This document shows, piece by piece, positions 30,107-41,715 of a stretch of 64,000 nucleotides of DNA. The stretch is taken from contig ML976990.1 of the NCBI GenBank assembly GCA_010015675.1, positions 767,285-831,284 of the forward strand. Direction: 5' to 3'. Source of the stretch: Byssothecium circinans. Taxonomy: Eukaryota; Ascomycota; Dothideomycetes; Pleosporales; Massarinaceae. Each line of letters begins with the position of its first letter. Position 1 is the first letter of the stretch. A program made the translations under genes and the position numbers. The notes beneath the pieces were generated by a model that worked only from the letters and a program-made list of their open reading frames with translations, had not been told where the DNA came from and did no database searches.

Positions 30107-31258
30107 GATCGCCGCTCCGATGATGCAATAGGCTCGCCTAGTGGGGAAGCAAAAGGGAGGGCGAGGAGAGGAGCGAAGCGAGAGGCAAAGATATGAAGAA
30201 AAGGATGAAGTGGGTTGGGATGGGATGCAGATGCTAAACATTACTTGGGCTTGCTTGGTAGGCGATCTGATCTGACCTGACCCTTTTGCCCCGCAAAATA
30301 CTCTACTGCACTGGCCTAGTGCGGAGGAGGCTGGATCGGTCGCGGGTAATTGATGCAGGGCTGGTGGGCTTTTTTTCGTTTTCGGGCTAGTGGCCGGATG
30401 GCTCAGGTACTGTACTGTACGTCTGCGGGTTGCGGTGACTGGTTGATTTGACAGGTTAACTGCATGACGACCAAAAAAAACTACAACAATTATTCACACA
30501 ACAACGGCGATACTAGAGATACAGCCAAGCGCCCGAACCCTCACCAACGCACCCTCAACCCATCTATCGCTCAATACTCACATTTCAGCCTCTCGTCCCA
30601 TCCCATCCCACATCTTTCTTTACACCCTCAAAAAATCCCGCCGACTCTACACAGAGTAACCCATCCGCCCTCCGAACCCGTCCATACATATACGAGAGAG
30701 AGCTCCAAAAAAGAACGCATCTCTGTACTACCACGGCTCTCAATCCACCAATCACGTCTCGCGCCTTATACAGATCCAATATTCGCAATATAGTGGTTCC
30801 GGTCTTGGCGGTGCAGGAGATGGTCCAAATCCAGGTGGATGCATTTGCCGGGCTGGGGAGGTTTTCAGGCTGAATGCTGAATGCTGGGGACGGGGGAGCA
30901 TGGAGACGAGATTGGAGCATGAGAGGATGGGGGGTCTGGAGTTAAGATTTGAATATAGGGCTTTTTGTGAGAGTGTGAGTTTATTGGAGGGGGTTGTGAT
31001 GGGGTGAGAATCACAAGTGTGAATGGTGCCATCACGTGACTCGTGTGATCCACAGACGCACATGCATATCACGAAATAAGAATTCCGACGTCCGAGTCTT
31101 CGCAGAGCCGGACAATTGAACTATAGAATGAAGAAACGCGGAAGAAATACATTCGTTTTTCAATCACCATATGTACATACAACATACTCGTCTTACTCAC
31201 CAACCCTCCATCCCTCCATCCATTCCCCCTTCCCAACCTCCTCCCCCCTCCTCCCAAA
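30107..31258. promoter_or_regulatory. Promoter of the secreted cysteine-rich gene; 3' side of the cytochrome gene
   Basis: 1.15 kb. It contains pyrimidine-rich runs (31,190-31,250). Short frames here are unlike proteins. No other gene is supported. Confidence 0.4.
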
Positions 31259-32091
31259 TCACACCTCAAACACCCTCTCCACCATCGCCCCCGCATACCC
31301 CTTCCACACCTCAAACCTCTCGCTCCTCGCCGCCGCCAAATCCCACACCACCGTCCCCTGCGCCGTGTGCTTCGTAACCGTACTGGCCGGGTTGGTCTTC
31401 TGCGCCGGCGCCGCGGCATTCACAGCATACCCCAGACTGGGTTTCGTGTCTGTGGGGAGGAACGTGGTGCCGTCGGTGAGGACGCAGGAGCGGCAGAGGA
31501 AGGTGTAGGTCCAGTGCGTGGTGTTGGTGTATGTGCCGTTGGCGATGGGGGACTGGGTGAAGGTGCCTGTGGCTACTGCGGGGGAGCCGTAGTTTCTGTG
31601 GGGAGGGGTGGGGGTGTTAGTTTGGGGACGTTTTAGGGACATTCCTCCGGGGGGTTTGGGGGAGTTGAGGGGAAGGGGGGGGGACGGGGGGGGAAGGGAA
31701 TAGGGGGCACGAAGATTAATAGTGCTGAGCAGATCAAACAGCAAACAGGGAAAAATATAAGACAAAATATGGGAATGGGGAAAATATACGCAGTCTTCCT
31801 AAAACTCCCTAAAACCGATTGACCGTTCGGCCACGCCACAATCAATAATTTCCCTAACATCTTGCCCCCCAGACTCACGCCGCTCCATCCCGTGCCCTTG
31901 CCGCCGATCGTGGCGATGAAGTCGGTGCTGCTGGTCGTTGTGTTGGCGAGGGGCAGCGCGAGCCCGAAGAAGTAGCCGCTGGTGTGCGTGAAGGTGGAGA
32001 AGGTTATGCCGGATTTGGCGTCGGTGTAGGGGGCGGGGGATTGGGCGGCTGCGAGGGGGAGGAGAGCGGGAAGAAGGGTGGAGAGTTTCAT
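31259..32091 (-). CDS. Stand-alone cellobiose-dehydrogenase-type cytochrome domain protein
   Basis: Two exons (32091-31790, 31595-31259) give 212 residues with an 18-residue signal peptide (MKLSTLLPALLPLAAAQS). The domain is the b-type heme cytochrome otherwise found at the N-terminus of cellobiose dehydrogenases. Visible features are GVSLGGKMLGKLLIVAWPNG, holding the heme Met, and TTHWTYTFLCRSC, holding the heme His and the paired cysteines. Both axial ligands are therefore present. The C-terminus ends after ERVFEV with no flavin domain or anchor. Such proteins are extracellular electron carriers that may feed lytic polysaccharide monooxygenases; that use is inference. The 194-nt intron is G-rich on the plus strand. 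Confidence 0.88.
31596..31789 (-). other. Intron with long homopurine G runs
   Basis: The plus strand at about 31623-31710 has repeated runs of 4-9 G separated by short spacers, within the cytochrome-gene intron. The RNA strand is C-rich. The G-rich strand could fold into G-quadruplexes. Confidence 0.7.
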
Positions 32092-32935
32092 GGTGGTGCG
32101 TTGTGGGGTTGGTGGTTATTGGAATGAGATGGGGAGGGGGAGGTGAAGAGGAGAAACGTGCTGTGCTAGGTCAGTGGTTTGATTTATAGAGCCTCTATGT
32201 CTTGCGATCTTATGATCGATATACAGGATACGGATTATGCAATTACCCTTTGGGTTCACAGCTTCTTCACACGCCATGACATTGATTTGATCATGGTAAT
32301 TCTCATTTACATGCCTTTCATCTCAGCGCACGGATGCCTCTCGCGCTTTCATCAACCCGCTCTTCAGACCACTATGACCAAGGCGGTCGAAAACAGTCAT
32401 ATTGTCGTTAGATTGGTCATCTCGAATGGCTCAGTCCGTATTAGTTAGTCTGCAATGGATGTTTAAGAGTCGAGACGCAACGACCAGGGACGCAGATGAG
32501 ATGTGATGTAAATCCAGCGATGACATTAGATATACGTAGAGTATGGTCGGCAGTCGTGGAAGATGTTTGCTGGATGGTTGCTTTTAGATGGTCGTGGAGT
32601 GTGGTTCGTAGATCTGCCATGCACCTGTTTCATAGATATACCTGTGCTACATGCGCGTTTTAGCCTATTTGGTAATCTACCTTGGGGTGCCATTGACCAA
32701 TGATAGAAGGCTGATTGTAATATTTTGATATATGTTTGTAGAGGCATGACGGCTGGCATATAGTGTGACCTTAGGGTTTTTTGAAGCTGTCTCGTATCGA
32801 GCTGCCGCGGAGAGAAGGGCGGGTCGCTTTGAATAACCCCGTGTATCCAAATACGTCTTGCAAGTCCCAAGCGTTGTCGGTAAAGAGCCCTTTGAACCCT
32901 CTCATTCATATCGTAGAAACGCTGACCTCTACAGT
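32092..32935. other. Intergenic, no gene seen
   Basis: About 840 bases with short unconvincing frames only. It is the promoter of the cytochrome gene and the 3' side of the unknown 318-residue gene. Confidence 0.4.
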
Positions 32936-33892
32936 CTAACCCGACAACTCTTCATTTGCTCCATTCAGGACTCCTTCCTTCCGCACCTTAAGCTCCAGCC
33001 CACTTTTCTCCCCACAACCCTCAATGTCCGCCATTTTATCAACAACACTTCTCTCTTGATCATCATCTCCACTCAACGCCAGGCCTTTCAGTCTCTCCTC
33101 AACAACATCAACTGCGTCCTCTTTGCCCAACAATTGCAACCACCTCTCCACAACCGCGATCACATGCCCCCACCTAATCCCACCCCATCCCTCACTCCTG
33201 AACCTCTGCATCAAAAGATTCGCACAAATATGCGTCTCCTTCCTCGCCTTCACCAACTGACCGATACGTTCCGCCGGCATCATACCCAAACCCGCCTTGA
33301 CGCGTTCCAATTCCGTACGACCAGCAGCCCCAGAAAGCGAGGGCAGTGCTGTCAAGGCCGCGCGTAGACGACGTTTCAGGCTCTCAAACGCTTGCGACTT
33401 CCGCGGGACAAAGAGAGGAGATTCTGGTTCTCCGATGTAACCTGCCGCGAGACCGTAGACTCCCCACCCAAAAACTTCGTGCCCCAGTTCGCCGTCTTCG
33501 AGGATCTGTTCCAAGATGTCTATTGTCGTAGACCAGAGGAGGTTGAAGACTTGGAGGTCTTCTTTCGAGGGACCGGCGGGCTGGGCGGAAGTGGCTGAAT
33601 CTTGGGCTGCTGCAAACGACGTCGCGATTGTTTTCAGGGAAGGTGGTTTCGATGTCTTGGTCGAGCGGGGAATGGGCGCACGCGTGAAGACGGTGGTGCC
33701 GGCGTAGGTAGTGTAGGGGCCATGAACTCGAATCAGGGCTTTTGCGTGCGCGAAAAGGTGGTGGAAGCGTGGTATTGGGTATAGGGAGAAGGCTTGCTTC
33801 AGGGCCTCAGCAGTCCTTGTTACTGCGGAATTGTGTTTGTCCACTTCGTTCTCAGGGTGCGACTCCGGCGGAGTGTCCAACGCGCGGTTCAT
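32936..33892 (-). CDS. Hypothetical helical protein of 318 residues
   Basis: A single-exon frame of 318 residues starting at the ATG at 33892. It is soluble and helix-rich with no signal peptide or membrane segment. It has a conserved-looking core (FHHLFAHAKALIRVHGPY, DLQVFNLLWSTTIDILEQILEDGELG, EVFGWGVYGLAAGYIGEP), a linker, then AERIGQLVKARKETHICANLLMQ and IRWGHVIAVVERWLQLLG. The last two blocks could be repeated helical pairs. I do not recognise a family. The length and lack of introns are consistent with an expressed gene. Confidence 0.65.
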   Translation of the reverse strand: MNRALDTPPESHPENEVDKHNSAVTRTAEALKQAFSLYPIPRFHHLFAHAKALIRVHGPYTTYAGTTVFTRAPIPRSTKTSKPPSLKTIATSFAAAQDSATSAQPAGPSKEDLQVFNLLWSTTIDILEQILEDGELGHEVFGWGVYGLAAGYIGEPESPLFVPRKSQAFESLKRRLRAALTALPSLSGAAGRTELERVKAGLGMMPAERIGQLVKARKETHICANLLMQRFRSEGWGGIRWGHVIAVVERWLQLLGKEDAVDVVEERLKGLALSGDDDQERSVVDKMADIEGCGEKSGLELKVRKEGVLNGANEELSG

Positions 33893-34416
33893 TGTTGTTT
33901 TGGGTTGTTGAGAGTTGACGGGTTGTGGTAGAAATTGCTGGCGAAATTTTTTGGGACAGGGAGTGCCTAACTACCCAAAAAAGGGTGACAAATAGGTATG
34001 AAAGCGGAGGTGCGGTGAGGTTTTGCGGTTGCTAGCGAGCCTGCTGATAAGATCGTTTGTGCTGCTTGAAGCGACGATTGCTCAAGGTACGGCGAACGAC
34101 GCGTCGGCTTTTGTCATTGTGAGTGAAGAGTAGACGCCTGTTTTTAATGGCTGACCATTGCAGATCTTTTAACAGGCTTGATTGTGGTTTCCATTTGAAA
34201 CAAGTGCATTTATTCACTGCCCTCTACGCCCTCTGAGACAACTTAAGATTCCTTGCTGAAAACACCGTTTCACGAGAGGTTCCATCTCAGACCGTCTCGA
34301 TGTTGTGATTGTGGCGGGGTTTTGATGGACTGACGTATTTCGAAGGACTGTTGTATATTTTGTCCTTCTATCAACCTTTCCTCCAGCGTTCCCAGCTGCG
34401 CCCGATCATGAAGTGT
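33893..34416. promoter_or_regulatory. Upstream region of the 318-residue gene
   Basis: About 520 bases, also the 3' flank of the rhodopsin-like relic. No supported gene. Confidence 0.3.
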
Positions 34417-35646
34417 CTAGCTCCTGGGAGTTAGCGGTCCGCTAATCGTCGTTGACGTCATTCCTTGAATCGGCACAAGCTTAGCTATATCAAAGCTATG
34501 ATTGTTTCTTCGCCCTCTGCTGCGCTGGCGATTTCTCTGCTCGCTGGTTCTGGGGGCTTGTGAGCGCGCAGAAAATGGTGCCGATGCAAGACCTATGCGC
34601 CATAGGGCGTTCCGAAGGAGCGGACGAAGAGTCACAATACTTGCGGCTGTTATGCCGATTCCGGGTTCGACGGTCGACCAGATCGCAAATTCGCTGGTAG
34701 CGACTGAGTTTGTCAGAAACTAACCATTTTTTCAAGGAGTCGAACTTACATAACCAATCATTATCATTCGCCAGGGAATTGACGTCCTTCATCCTAATGA
34801 GTGTCGCTGTGCTTCCACTGGCTTACATTAGTGTCCTGTTCCATTGGAGGTGGAATACTCCATACATTGCTGCAAATGAGAGGACAGCTGCAACCATGAC
34901 CTTCGTCTTCGGTTCAAACTGGAGCGCCCGGATGATGAAGATGGGGAGAATTCCGAACATCCAGTCGGCAAACGCGTTTGCGGCGCCCAAAGCGTAAGTA
35001 AGGCTAGTGGTTGCTAGCTTGGATAAACAATTTTCGGATGCTGGATGATAGTTCCAGAAAGAGGAGACTGCGTGTTGTTAGCTCGGAAAGTTGGTATATC
35101 ATGACAGCGCTCTGACCGGGTGAACATTGGAAGATGACCAGGAAGAAATACGTCAGCCCAAAAAGCACAGTTCAAGCCAGGCGACTCTGGATTATAAATA
35201 TGTGCCAGCGGTGCACAGCAAAGCGAAGGTAGAATATGCCGAGCGCTATCTTGAGTGTGCAGTTCGCTAGAACATGAAACAGCTCGCAGAGATACGTGCA
35301 CTAAGATGGTCAGTATTGGATTTCTCAACCCAGCGATTGACTTCCTCACAAGGTATGCAATTCTAGCATCGTCATCGGTGATCTCCCATCGATGTTGTCC
35401 TGTGCCATATACCGCTGCGGTGCCTTGGAGTGCACAAAACACGGTAAAAAGGTGCTGTACCTAGTCAGTCCTACACGGGTGATCGAGTGGACATGGACAT
35501 ACCAAGGCCACAATCATGGCGCTGTCGTCGTTGCCCCATTTTCTCAGTAAGATCCTCCGGGTGTAAACTCGAAGGCTGACAGGAATCCAGGTTAGAACGA
35601 GAAACAGCAATACCGTCACCAGTAACTTTCTTCCCTGTGCGTTCAT
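34417..35646 (-). pseudogene. Decayed fungal rhodopsin-domain membrane protein
   Basis: The minus strand starts MNAQGRKLLVTVLLFLVLTW with a first membrane helix, then WGNDDSAMIVAL, the D-rich cytoplasmic loop of this family. After an intron it continues HLFTVFCALQG and HRWEITDDDAR, then (in another frame, after a second likely intron) YLCELFHVLANCTLKIALGIFYLR. Later come FGLTYFFLVIFQCSP in a further frame, then AANAFADWMFGILPIFII and KVMVAAVLSFAAM. The C-terminal hallmark TLRPLLRNALW lies near 34,630. At least two frameshifts and one truncation separate these blocks, so it cannot be a working seven-helix protein. Members of the family are common near fungal secondary-metabolite loci, but there is no such locus here. 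Confidence 0.75.
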
Positions 35647-37213
35647 TGCATGTTACTCAGCGTTCAACATAGGAAAAGTCACCCGGCTCTCAGGAAGGTG
35701 GCCCGAGGATATGGAAGAGAAGTAGTTTGGCACTCGTCGCATGCCATCAGAGATACCTCTGCAGCAGTACTCGCGGAGAGTAGTGGATACGGCTGAAACT
35801 GGCGTCACGTGCAAATCTCACCCCCAGCGAACCAATAAGGCCGTGACGATGATCTAAGAAGTGTGTCTATCAGAGAGGGTGGCAAAAAACGTGAGGCCAG
35901 TTCCACCCGTGCGCGCGAGTACGGCCATTTCCCGCGGAGGACAACAGACTAGGCGGCCGAACATTAGCGCAGGAACGGACTCTTGATACCAAACTTTATC
36001 TGAAGATTCCGGACATGGTCACTTGTACGTGCTAGCCGCAGACATAATAGGGCTAATAGGCAAGCTCATGGCGTGAGATACTTGGGCAGTGAACCATGGA
36101 AGAGGCATTTATTAAGGGAGGCACCTGATGAACGTAAGATGTATAAAAAGCACAATCGAGCGGGATGGATAATTTGACTAAATGCCCCCAGCATTGCGCC
36201 CTTGGGCGAAACGAGGTGAGTTGGAGACGAATGGTGTAGGGTGAAGAAAAGGTGAAGAGATCCCGAGCCATCTCAGCATCTGTGCGCCGATCGATCTCGC
36301 CAAGACCTGCCACCCCCATCCCAGCCGCCGATCTCCAAACCCAATCTTTTATGGATCTGCCAACGCCATGTCACTTCTAATCGCCGGTGAGCCGCATCAT
36401 TTCTTGAGCCGCTCTACCGCCGTCTTCCGGCTCGTCCTTCCGCACTCCACTGCTCAGCTCCTGGTTGGCTTCGTAAGGTTAGCTCCACCACACATGTTAA
36501 CGTAGCACATGCATGCGATCGCATCCAGGTCTAAGCAGACAAGACATGAAAAGTGGCGAAGGACTAGACGAGTGTCTCTGCTAAGCAAAAGAATAAAAAG
36601 AGACGGTTTACGTACGAAACATCACAAACGAGTGCAAGGAACGTCCATGCATGAACCGCAAGTGGGACGGCCGGGCCGGTGCACCGCTCGTCCGATGAAC
36701 ACAACATTATTGAAGTTTCAACGTCAACTTCCAAGTCTAATCAATCAGGCATCAAAAGCTCTACATACTTCAACCGCTTCCGTTCATCATCTTTTCACGG
36801 TTGGACATTTTTTCTCCAGTTCAAGGAAGTCTCATAGTCTCAATTCTCCTATCCGTCCCGTCACATCATGATTGTGGCACAATACGCATCTTCCCGTCGG
36901 TGCCCCATCCTTCAATGTGGAAACCACACTGTTTGGTCCTGCAGGTGAAACAACAAAAGCAAACATGGCCAAGGCGGAGAGACACCAAGATTTGCTGCTT
37001 GCCACTTGTCCTTTGCCCAATCTTGTATTACTTGAGCCTCGAAGCTTGCTACTTCTCGTAGATTCGGGCTTATAACCACCTCTTAGCATCTGCACTTGTC
37101 TTAAAGCACTTCTCTTCTGCTTAGCACTTGCGTTGCATTTTCAAGCAGAGTGACTACTTCACGCAATTGAAACAACGCAGAAAGTATAATCTCCTCAACA
37201 ACCTGCCGTCCAC
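35647..37213. other. Intergenic and upstream region of the CCCH gene
   Basis: About 1.57 kb. The last 150 bases are a pyrimidine-rich leader. I see no supported gene in the rest. Confidence 0.4.
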
Positions 37214-38872
37214 ATGGCAACCCTCACTCAGCCAACCTCCGATGGAAAGCTTCGGTATTACATCCTGCGAAAGCCCGGACATGAGATGATTCCTCCCACC
37301 CCAGTCGACCAGCTTCCTTTCCAGCTCCAAAGAGTTCCTCGCCAATTGAGTCACCGACAGCTATCTGATGAAGGCTGGAAACTTTTGGATGAGACCAGCG
37401 AGCCTGCCATGATCCTTCCAGCAGTCGCATCTAGCCAGGCTACGCCTTTCCAGACCTCTTCGCCGCCGCCGCCGAAGGCGCTTTCCAAGTTCCGCGCCCC
37501 TAATCACCATGTTCGAGAAGCACCGCAAATTCTAGAGGAAGCACAGAATGTCAAGTCACGAACAGTCGCTACGCCTGCTAGAAAATCATGGACTTCTACG
37601 ACCGAGGTAACCAGCAATGCTCTCCGGGCCGCCGTGCCAAGTGCCGCAAGTCCCTCTCCTCGCCCTCAAGTAAGCATTCACACCTTCGCACCCCCCTCAA
37701 CATGACTCACTAATATCCCACAGTCTCTCACCGATAGCTTCGCCGAAATCTACCCCAAAGATGCCCAACGTGTTGGCTACCGCATTCCCTATCCTTCAGG
37801 CGTCGAACCAGACCCTTCCAAAAAGGAATACTGCACCTACTGGATCCGCCACGGTGAATGCGACTACATGGCGCAAGGTTGCAAGTACAAGCACGAAATG
37901 CCACCCATCGACGTGCTCCGCAAACTTGGTTTTCGAGAGACGCCGAAGTGGATCAAGGAGAGGAAGGCGTTGGATAGCGGAGGTAAGACCTGGATGCAGC
38001 TTAGGAGGGAGCAGGAGAAAGAGGAAGAAGACGCCAGCAACAATGAGATTCTGGATGATGAATCACAGTCAGCGGATCCGAGCAAGATGAGGAATGCAAA
38101 ATTGGAAGCCATTTTCAGTGCGAGGGTGGCTGCGACGAACAGGAACAACGCTGTCGAACGTGCAGTTCCAGGAAAAGAAGCTCAGCGCATGCGCGTCGAA
38201 CGTCCCGGCTCCAAGAAGGTTGCTTCTGCGCCAGTAATGCACGATCTTATCGACTTGGACGCTCCGAACCGCCCATCTAGTCCGCAGTCTTCACACTGTT
38301 CCGCCGCCAGCATCGCTTCTTCCGCCGGAGGTGAATTTGCGCCGAGCGTTGCCTCGACTGTCACATCCACTCACTCCGTCTCCTCGCCCTCGTCACCCGT
38401 GCAACCCACCGCATCAGCCGCAGCACCGGCACCCGTCTACCAAGCCCGCCTGTCCAAAGCCAACAACAAAAAACCCCAACCGTCCGCCCGCCGCCTTTCC
38501 CAAATCTCCTGGTCGTCCGACGACGAAGCCTTGAAGATATCCAAGCAACAGTTCTCTCGTCGCAAAGCGTACCCCAAGAGACCCAACAACGCCGCCAATA
38601 CCAACAACAAGCAGTCCACTACACCACTGAAGAAAAGCGGACTAGCGCAGTCTAAGCATGTAGTCCCGCAGAAAGGAAGGGAAAAACAATCTACCTATGC
38701 GAATGCTTCGCAGCGCAACGCTAGAATGAAGATGAAGAACGTTGGCAGTGGCGACGGTTCTGACCTGCAGACGCAGATTGCGGAGCATACGTGTGCTGCT
38801 CGACAGATGAGGGGGTCGAGGGACGCTGCTCATGCTACTGCGGCGGTGGTGAGTGAGCCATCGTTGTTGTAG
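37214..38872 (+). CDS. CCCH zinc-finger protein, probably RNA-binding
   Basis: Two exons (37214-37669, 37724-38872) give 534 residues. The 54-nt intron joins PRPQ to SLTDSF. A single CCCH finger sits at residues 189-209: Cys189, Cys198, Cys205 and His209, in CTYWIRHGEC and GCKYKHEMP. Such fingers commonly bind single-stranded RNA. After it, a helical basic stretch (LGFRETPKWIKERKAL) is followed by a long Ser/Pro/Ala-rich disordered tail. The N-terminal 150 residues form a short globular block (LRYYILRKPGHEMIPPTPVDQLPF) plus a disordered section. I do not know a specific name. It may act in mRNA processing or turnover (inference). Confidence 0.8.
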
Positions 38873-40098
38873 GGGGGTTACTGCGGTTCCTCCCTCTTTG
38901 TCGGATATGGTCTCACGCTTTGCTCCCTGGATGAGCACTTAGTTGCCATGGCAAAGCGTCTCCCATATGCTTGCGACGAGTTGTAGTTGTTGTATATGGA
39001 GTGTTGCGGCTATCGATATACGAGATGTTCTAGGCTTCTTTGAGTCGGTGGTGGTGTACTGGGATGTCGTATTCTTTCCTTCGTTCGATGGTTTTCTGCT
39101 TCTTCTTCTTTCCCTTCCTACCTTCTTTTAGCCTGGAGTCCTCTCCGTTGTTTCTTTTTACATTTGCGTTGGCTTCTTCAGTATTTGGGTATACAGCATC
39201 GATTTAAGTCATGTTTTACTCTGTGTTGAAAGTTTCCAGACTTCTTCTGAGCACCTCTTAAACGTCCTGTATGCAAGTCTGAGTCCACTCTACACAGAGC
39301 AATAAAGCAAAGATGAGTTACAAGGCCGAGTGCGAGATGACGAGCATTCAAGAAAAAGGAGAAACTCTCACCATCTTCTCCACCACTTAATCATCGTGAC
39401 GTCCCTATGTCGCAACTCACCACAAGCACTGCACTATCATCCAGCACTAACCCGTTCCGGGCCATCCGCCACCGGCGCCACCCAACTCGCACGAGATCAG
39501 GGACTTGCACGGTCTTCCAAGAATTCCATCTTGGAGTAGACGCGCAATGTCAAAATGATGCTTGCCAGGGTCATGTTGGACGCATAGGGAGGCCAATGGC
39601 GGCGGGGAGCGCCCTGTGGGGGATGCTACTGCCCCGCATTTCCAGCTCGATCCCTGCAGCCTCCAGCTCGCATCTCCCCACTTTTGATATACTAATTAAC
39701 CACCAACCTGCATCGTGAGATCTTCAGCCCGACTCCGTGTGTGAACAGTATTGTAAAGACGTCGTCGACAGTTACGTATGTTGTGCAAACGGAAAGAGGG
39801 CGAGGAAGGAGAGTGCGAAAGAATGCAGGAAGGGATAGACGACGCCACATGCACCATCACTCAACATGATCAGTCTATTTGCTGTTCCTCGTGGAGGATT
39901 GAGGCTCAAGTGCCCAGCTGACAAGACTGGCGAGGCGGCTTCTGTGACCTCCAATTACATCATGCGGCGCTGTACTACATGTATAACCCCACGAGCATTG
40001 TGGCTTCTATTCTTTTACTCACTCCCACTCTCTTGCTTTCCAACTCCCAACTCCACCATCCTTGCACCATCCTCCCGACTCCGAACAATTAAAGCTCA
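38873..40098. other. Intergenic, no gene seen
   Basis: About 1.2 kb. The last 80 bases before the SDR start are strongly C/T-rich, a typical fungal promoter leader. Frames in the remainder are not convincing. Confidence 0.4.
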
Positions 40099-41235
40099 AT
40101 GGCATCTCTCCGTGCCGGAATAACCGCACGGCAAGCCGTCTGCAAATCCGCCTGGCGATCCCGACCCCTCATCACAACGCTGGGCCCTCTTCAGCGACGC
40201 CTCGCCCATTCCGAGGACCGCGCTCCTTATGAGAAGGGAGAGAATGTAGGCGCGAAGAGGTTCAGCCAGTTCGATGTAGGCGGCAAGGTGTTCGTGGTCA
40301 CAGGTATAGGAACCCGTAGTCCACACTTCCCCGGGAACGGTTACTCCCCGCAAGGCTAAACTGACGTCTTCACAGGTGGTGCGCGAGGGTTAGGCCTGTC
40401 AATGGCAGAAGGACTGGTAGAAGCCGGCGGCAAGGTGCATTGTCTCGACCGACTTCCCGAGCCAGATAAAGCGTTCGCGGCGGCCAAGGAGCGCGCATCG
40501 GAGGAATGGGGAGGCGGACTCGAGTACCACCAGGTTGATGTAACGCAGGACGATCAGGTGGAGAAAACGATCGCGGGGATTGCGGATGAGAGGCAGCGAC
40601 TCGATGGTCTGATAGCAGGTACGTCTCCGTAGCGATCCATAGCTATGGAGCGGACACACTGACGTTCAAAGCGGCCGGCATCCAGCAATGCACTTCTGCG
40701 CTCGACTATCCCGCCGCCGACATCGCCCGCATGCTCGCGACGAACTATACGGGGGTTTTCCTCTCCGCTCGCGCTTGCGCCCGCCAAATGTACAAGTACA
40801 AGATCCAGGGCTCCATGTGCCTGATCGCGTCGATGAGCGGCACGATAGCCAACCGAGGCTTCATCGCCCCCGTATACAACTCGTCCAAGGCAGCCGTGGT
40901 GCAGCTCACTCGGAACTTGGCCATGGAGTGGGGACGCATCAATGAGGATGGATCGGGTGGCATCCGCGTCAATTCGCTCAGTCCGGGACATATCGTGACG
41001 CCGATGGTGGAGGAGAACTTCCGGAGGGGGGAGGCGGATCGGGCTGCGTGGGAGAATAATAGCATGTTGGGACGACTGAGTACGCCGGATGAGTACAAGG
41101 CGGCGGGCTTGTTTCTGCTCAGTCGCGCGAGCAGCTATATGGTGAGTCACGGCATACTTGATTTATTAGAACGGGGCTGACGGGATACAGACCGGCCATG
41201 ATCTCAAGATCGATGGAGGAACCACTGCGTGGTAG
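40099..41235 (+). CDS. Short-chain dehydrogenase/reductase (SDR), possibly mitochondrial
   Basis: Four exons (40099-40303, 40376-40618, 40672-41141, 41191-41235) give 320 residues. Introns follow GT-AG rules, and the last exon supplies TGHDLKIDGGTTAW. It is a Rossmann NAD(P)-dependent oxidoreductase. Visible features are VTGGARGLGLS (cofactor loop, about residues 66-76), the acidic patch DRLPEPD after the second strand, ASMSGTIANRG with the catalytic Ser, and YNSSKAA with Tyr217 and Lys221. The first 37 residues are basic and hydroxylated with no acidic residue, suggesting a mitochondrial presequence. It resembles fungal polyol/sorbose reductase-type SDRs; the substrate is unproven. The gene is intact. 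Confidence 0.9.
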
Positions 41236-41715
41236 TGGAGTCGACGAGATTTCATGGGGTTACTTCTAGCGCAGGGCGTTGGAGGAGTTCATCAGAACTG
41301 GCGGCCATCTTGATACCTGTGGTATTCAAGCACTTAATTGGGGTTTTCGGGGCCCATAGTTGAAAGCGCATTATGTGATCCATCCCCCGGGCCGTAGATA
41401 CTCATCACTAGATGCGAGTTTGCGAAATCGTGCCTACTACCAGCAATTAGTCCAAAGCGCAGCGCTCACACTGTCAGACCTCATCAAGAAATCATCGAAA
41501 TACATAACACTAGAATCATCAACAAGCCTTCCCATCCAAAAGTCCGCGAAAACAATCCATCTTCCCCCATAAAAAGCTCCCGACCCCAAAACACCACTAA
41601 CCCCAAACCCCACTAGCCCCAACTTCGGACCAACTGTCCTTCCGTACCCTCCCAACGTCCACCACCAGCTCCTCCGTCGAGAGGCACCAAAACCCCACCC
41701 GCCGCCGCCGTCACC
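41236..41715. promoter_or_regulatory. Upstream region of ERV25
   Basis: About 480 bases. Nothing beyond a C-rich leader directly before the ATG at 41716. Confidence 0.35.

Noticed and set aside
34496..34792. A separate small gene at this position
   Set aside because: Its residues match the C-terminal part of the decayed rhodopsin-like gene, so it is part of that relic.
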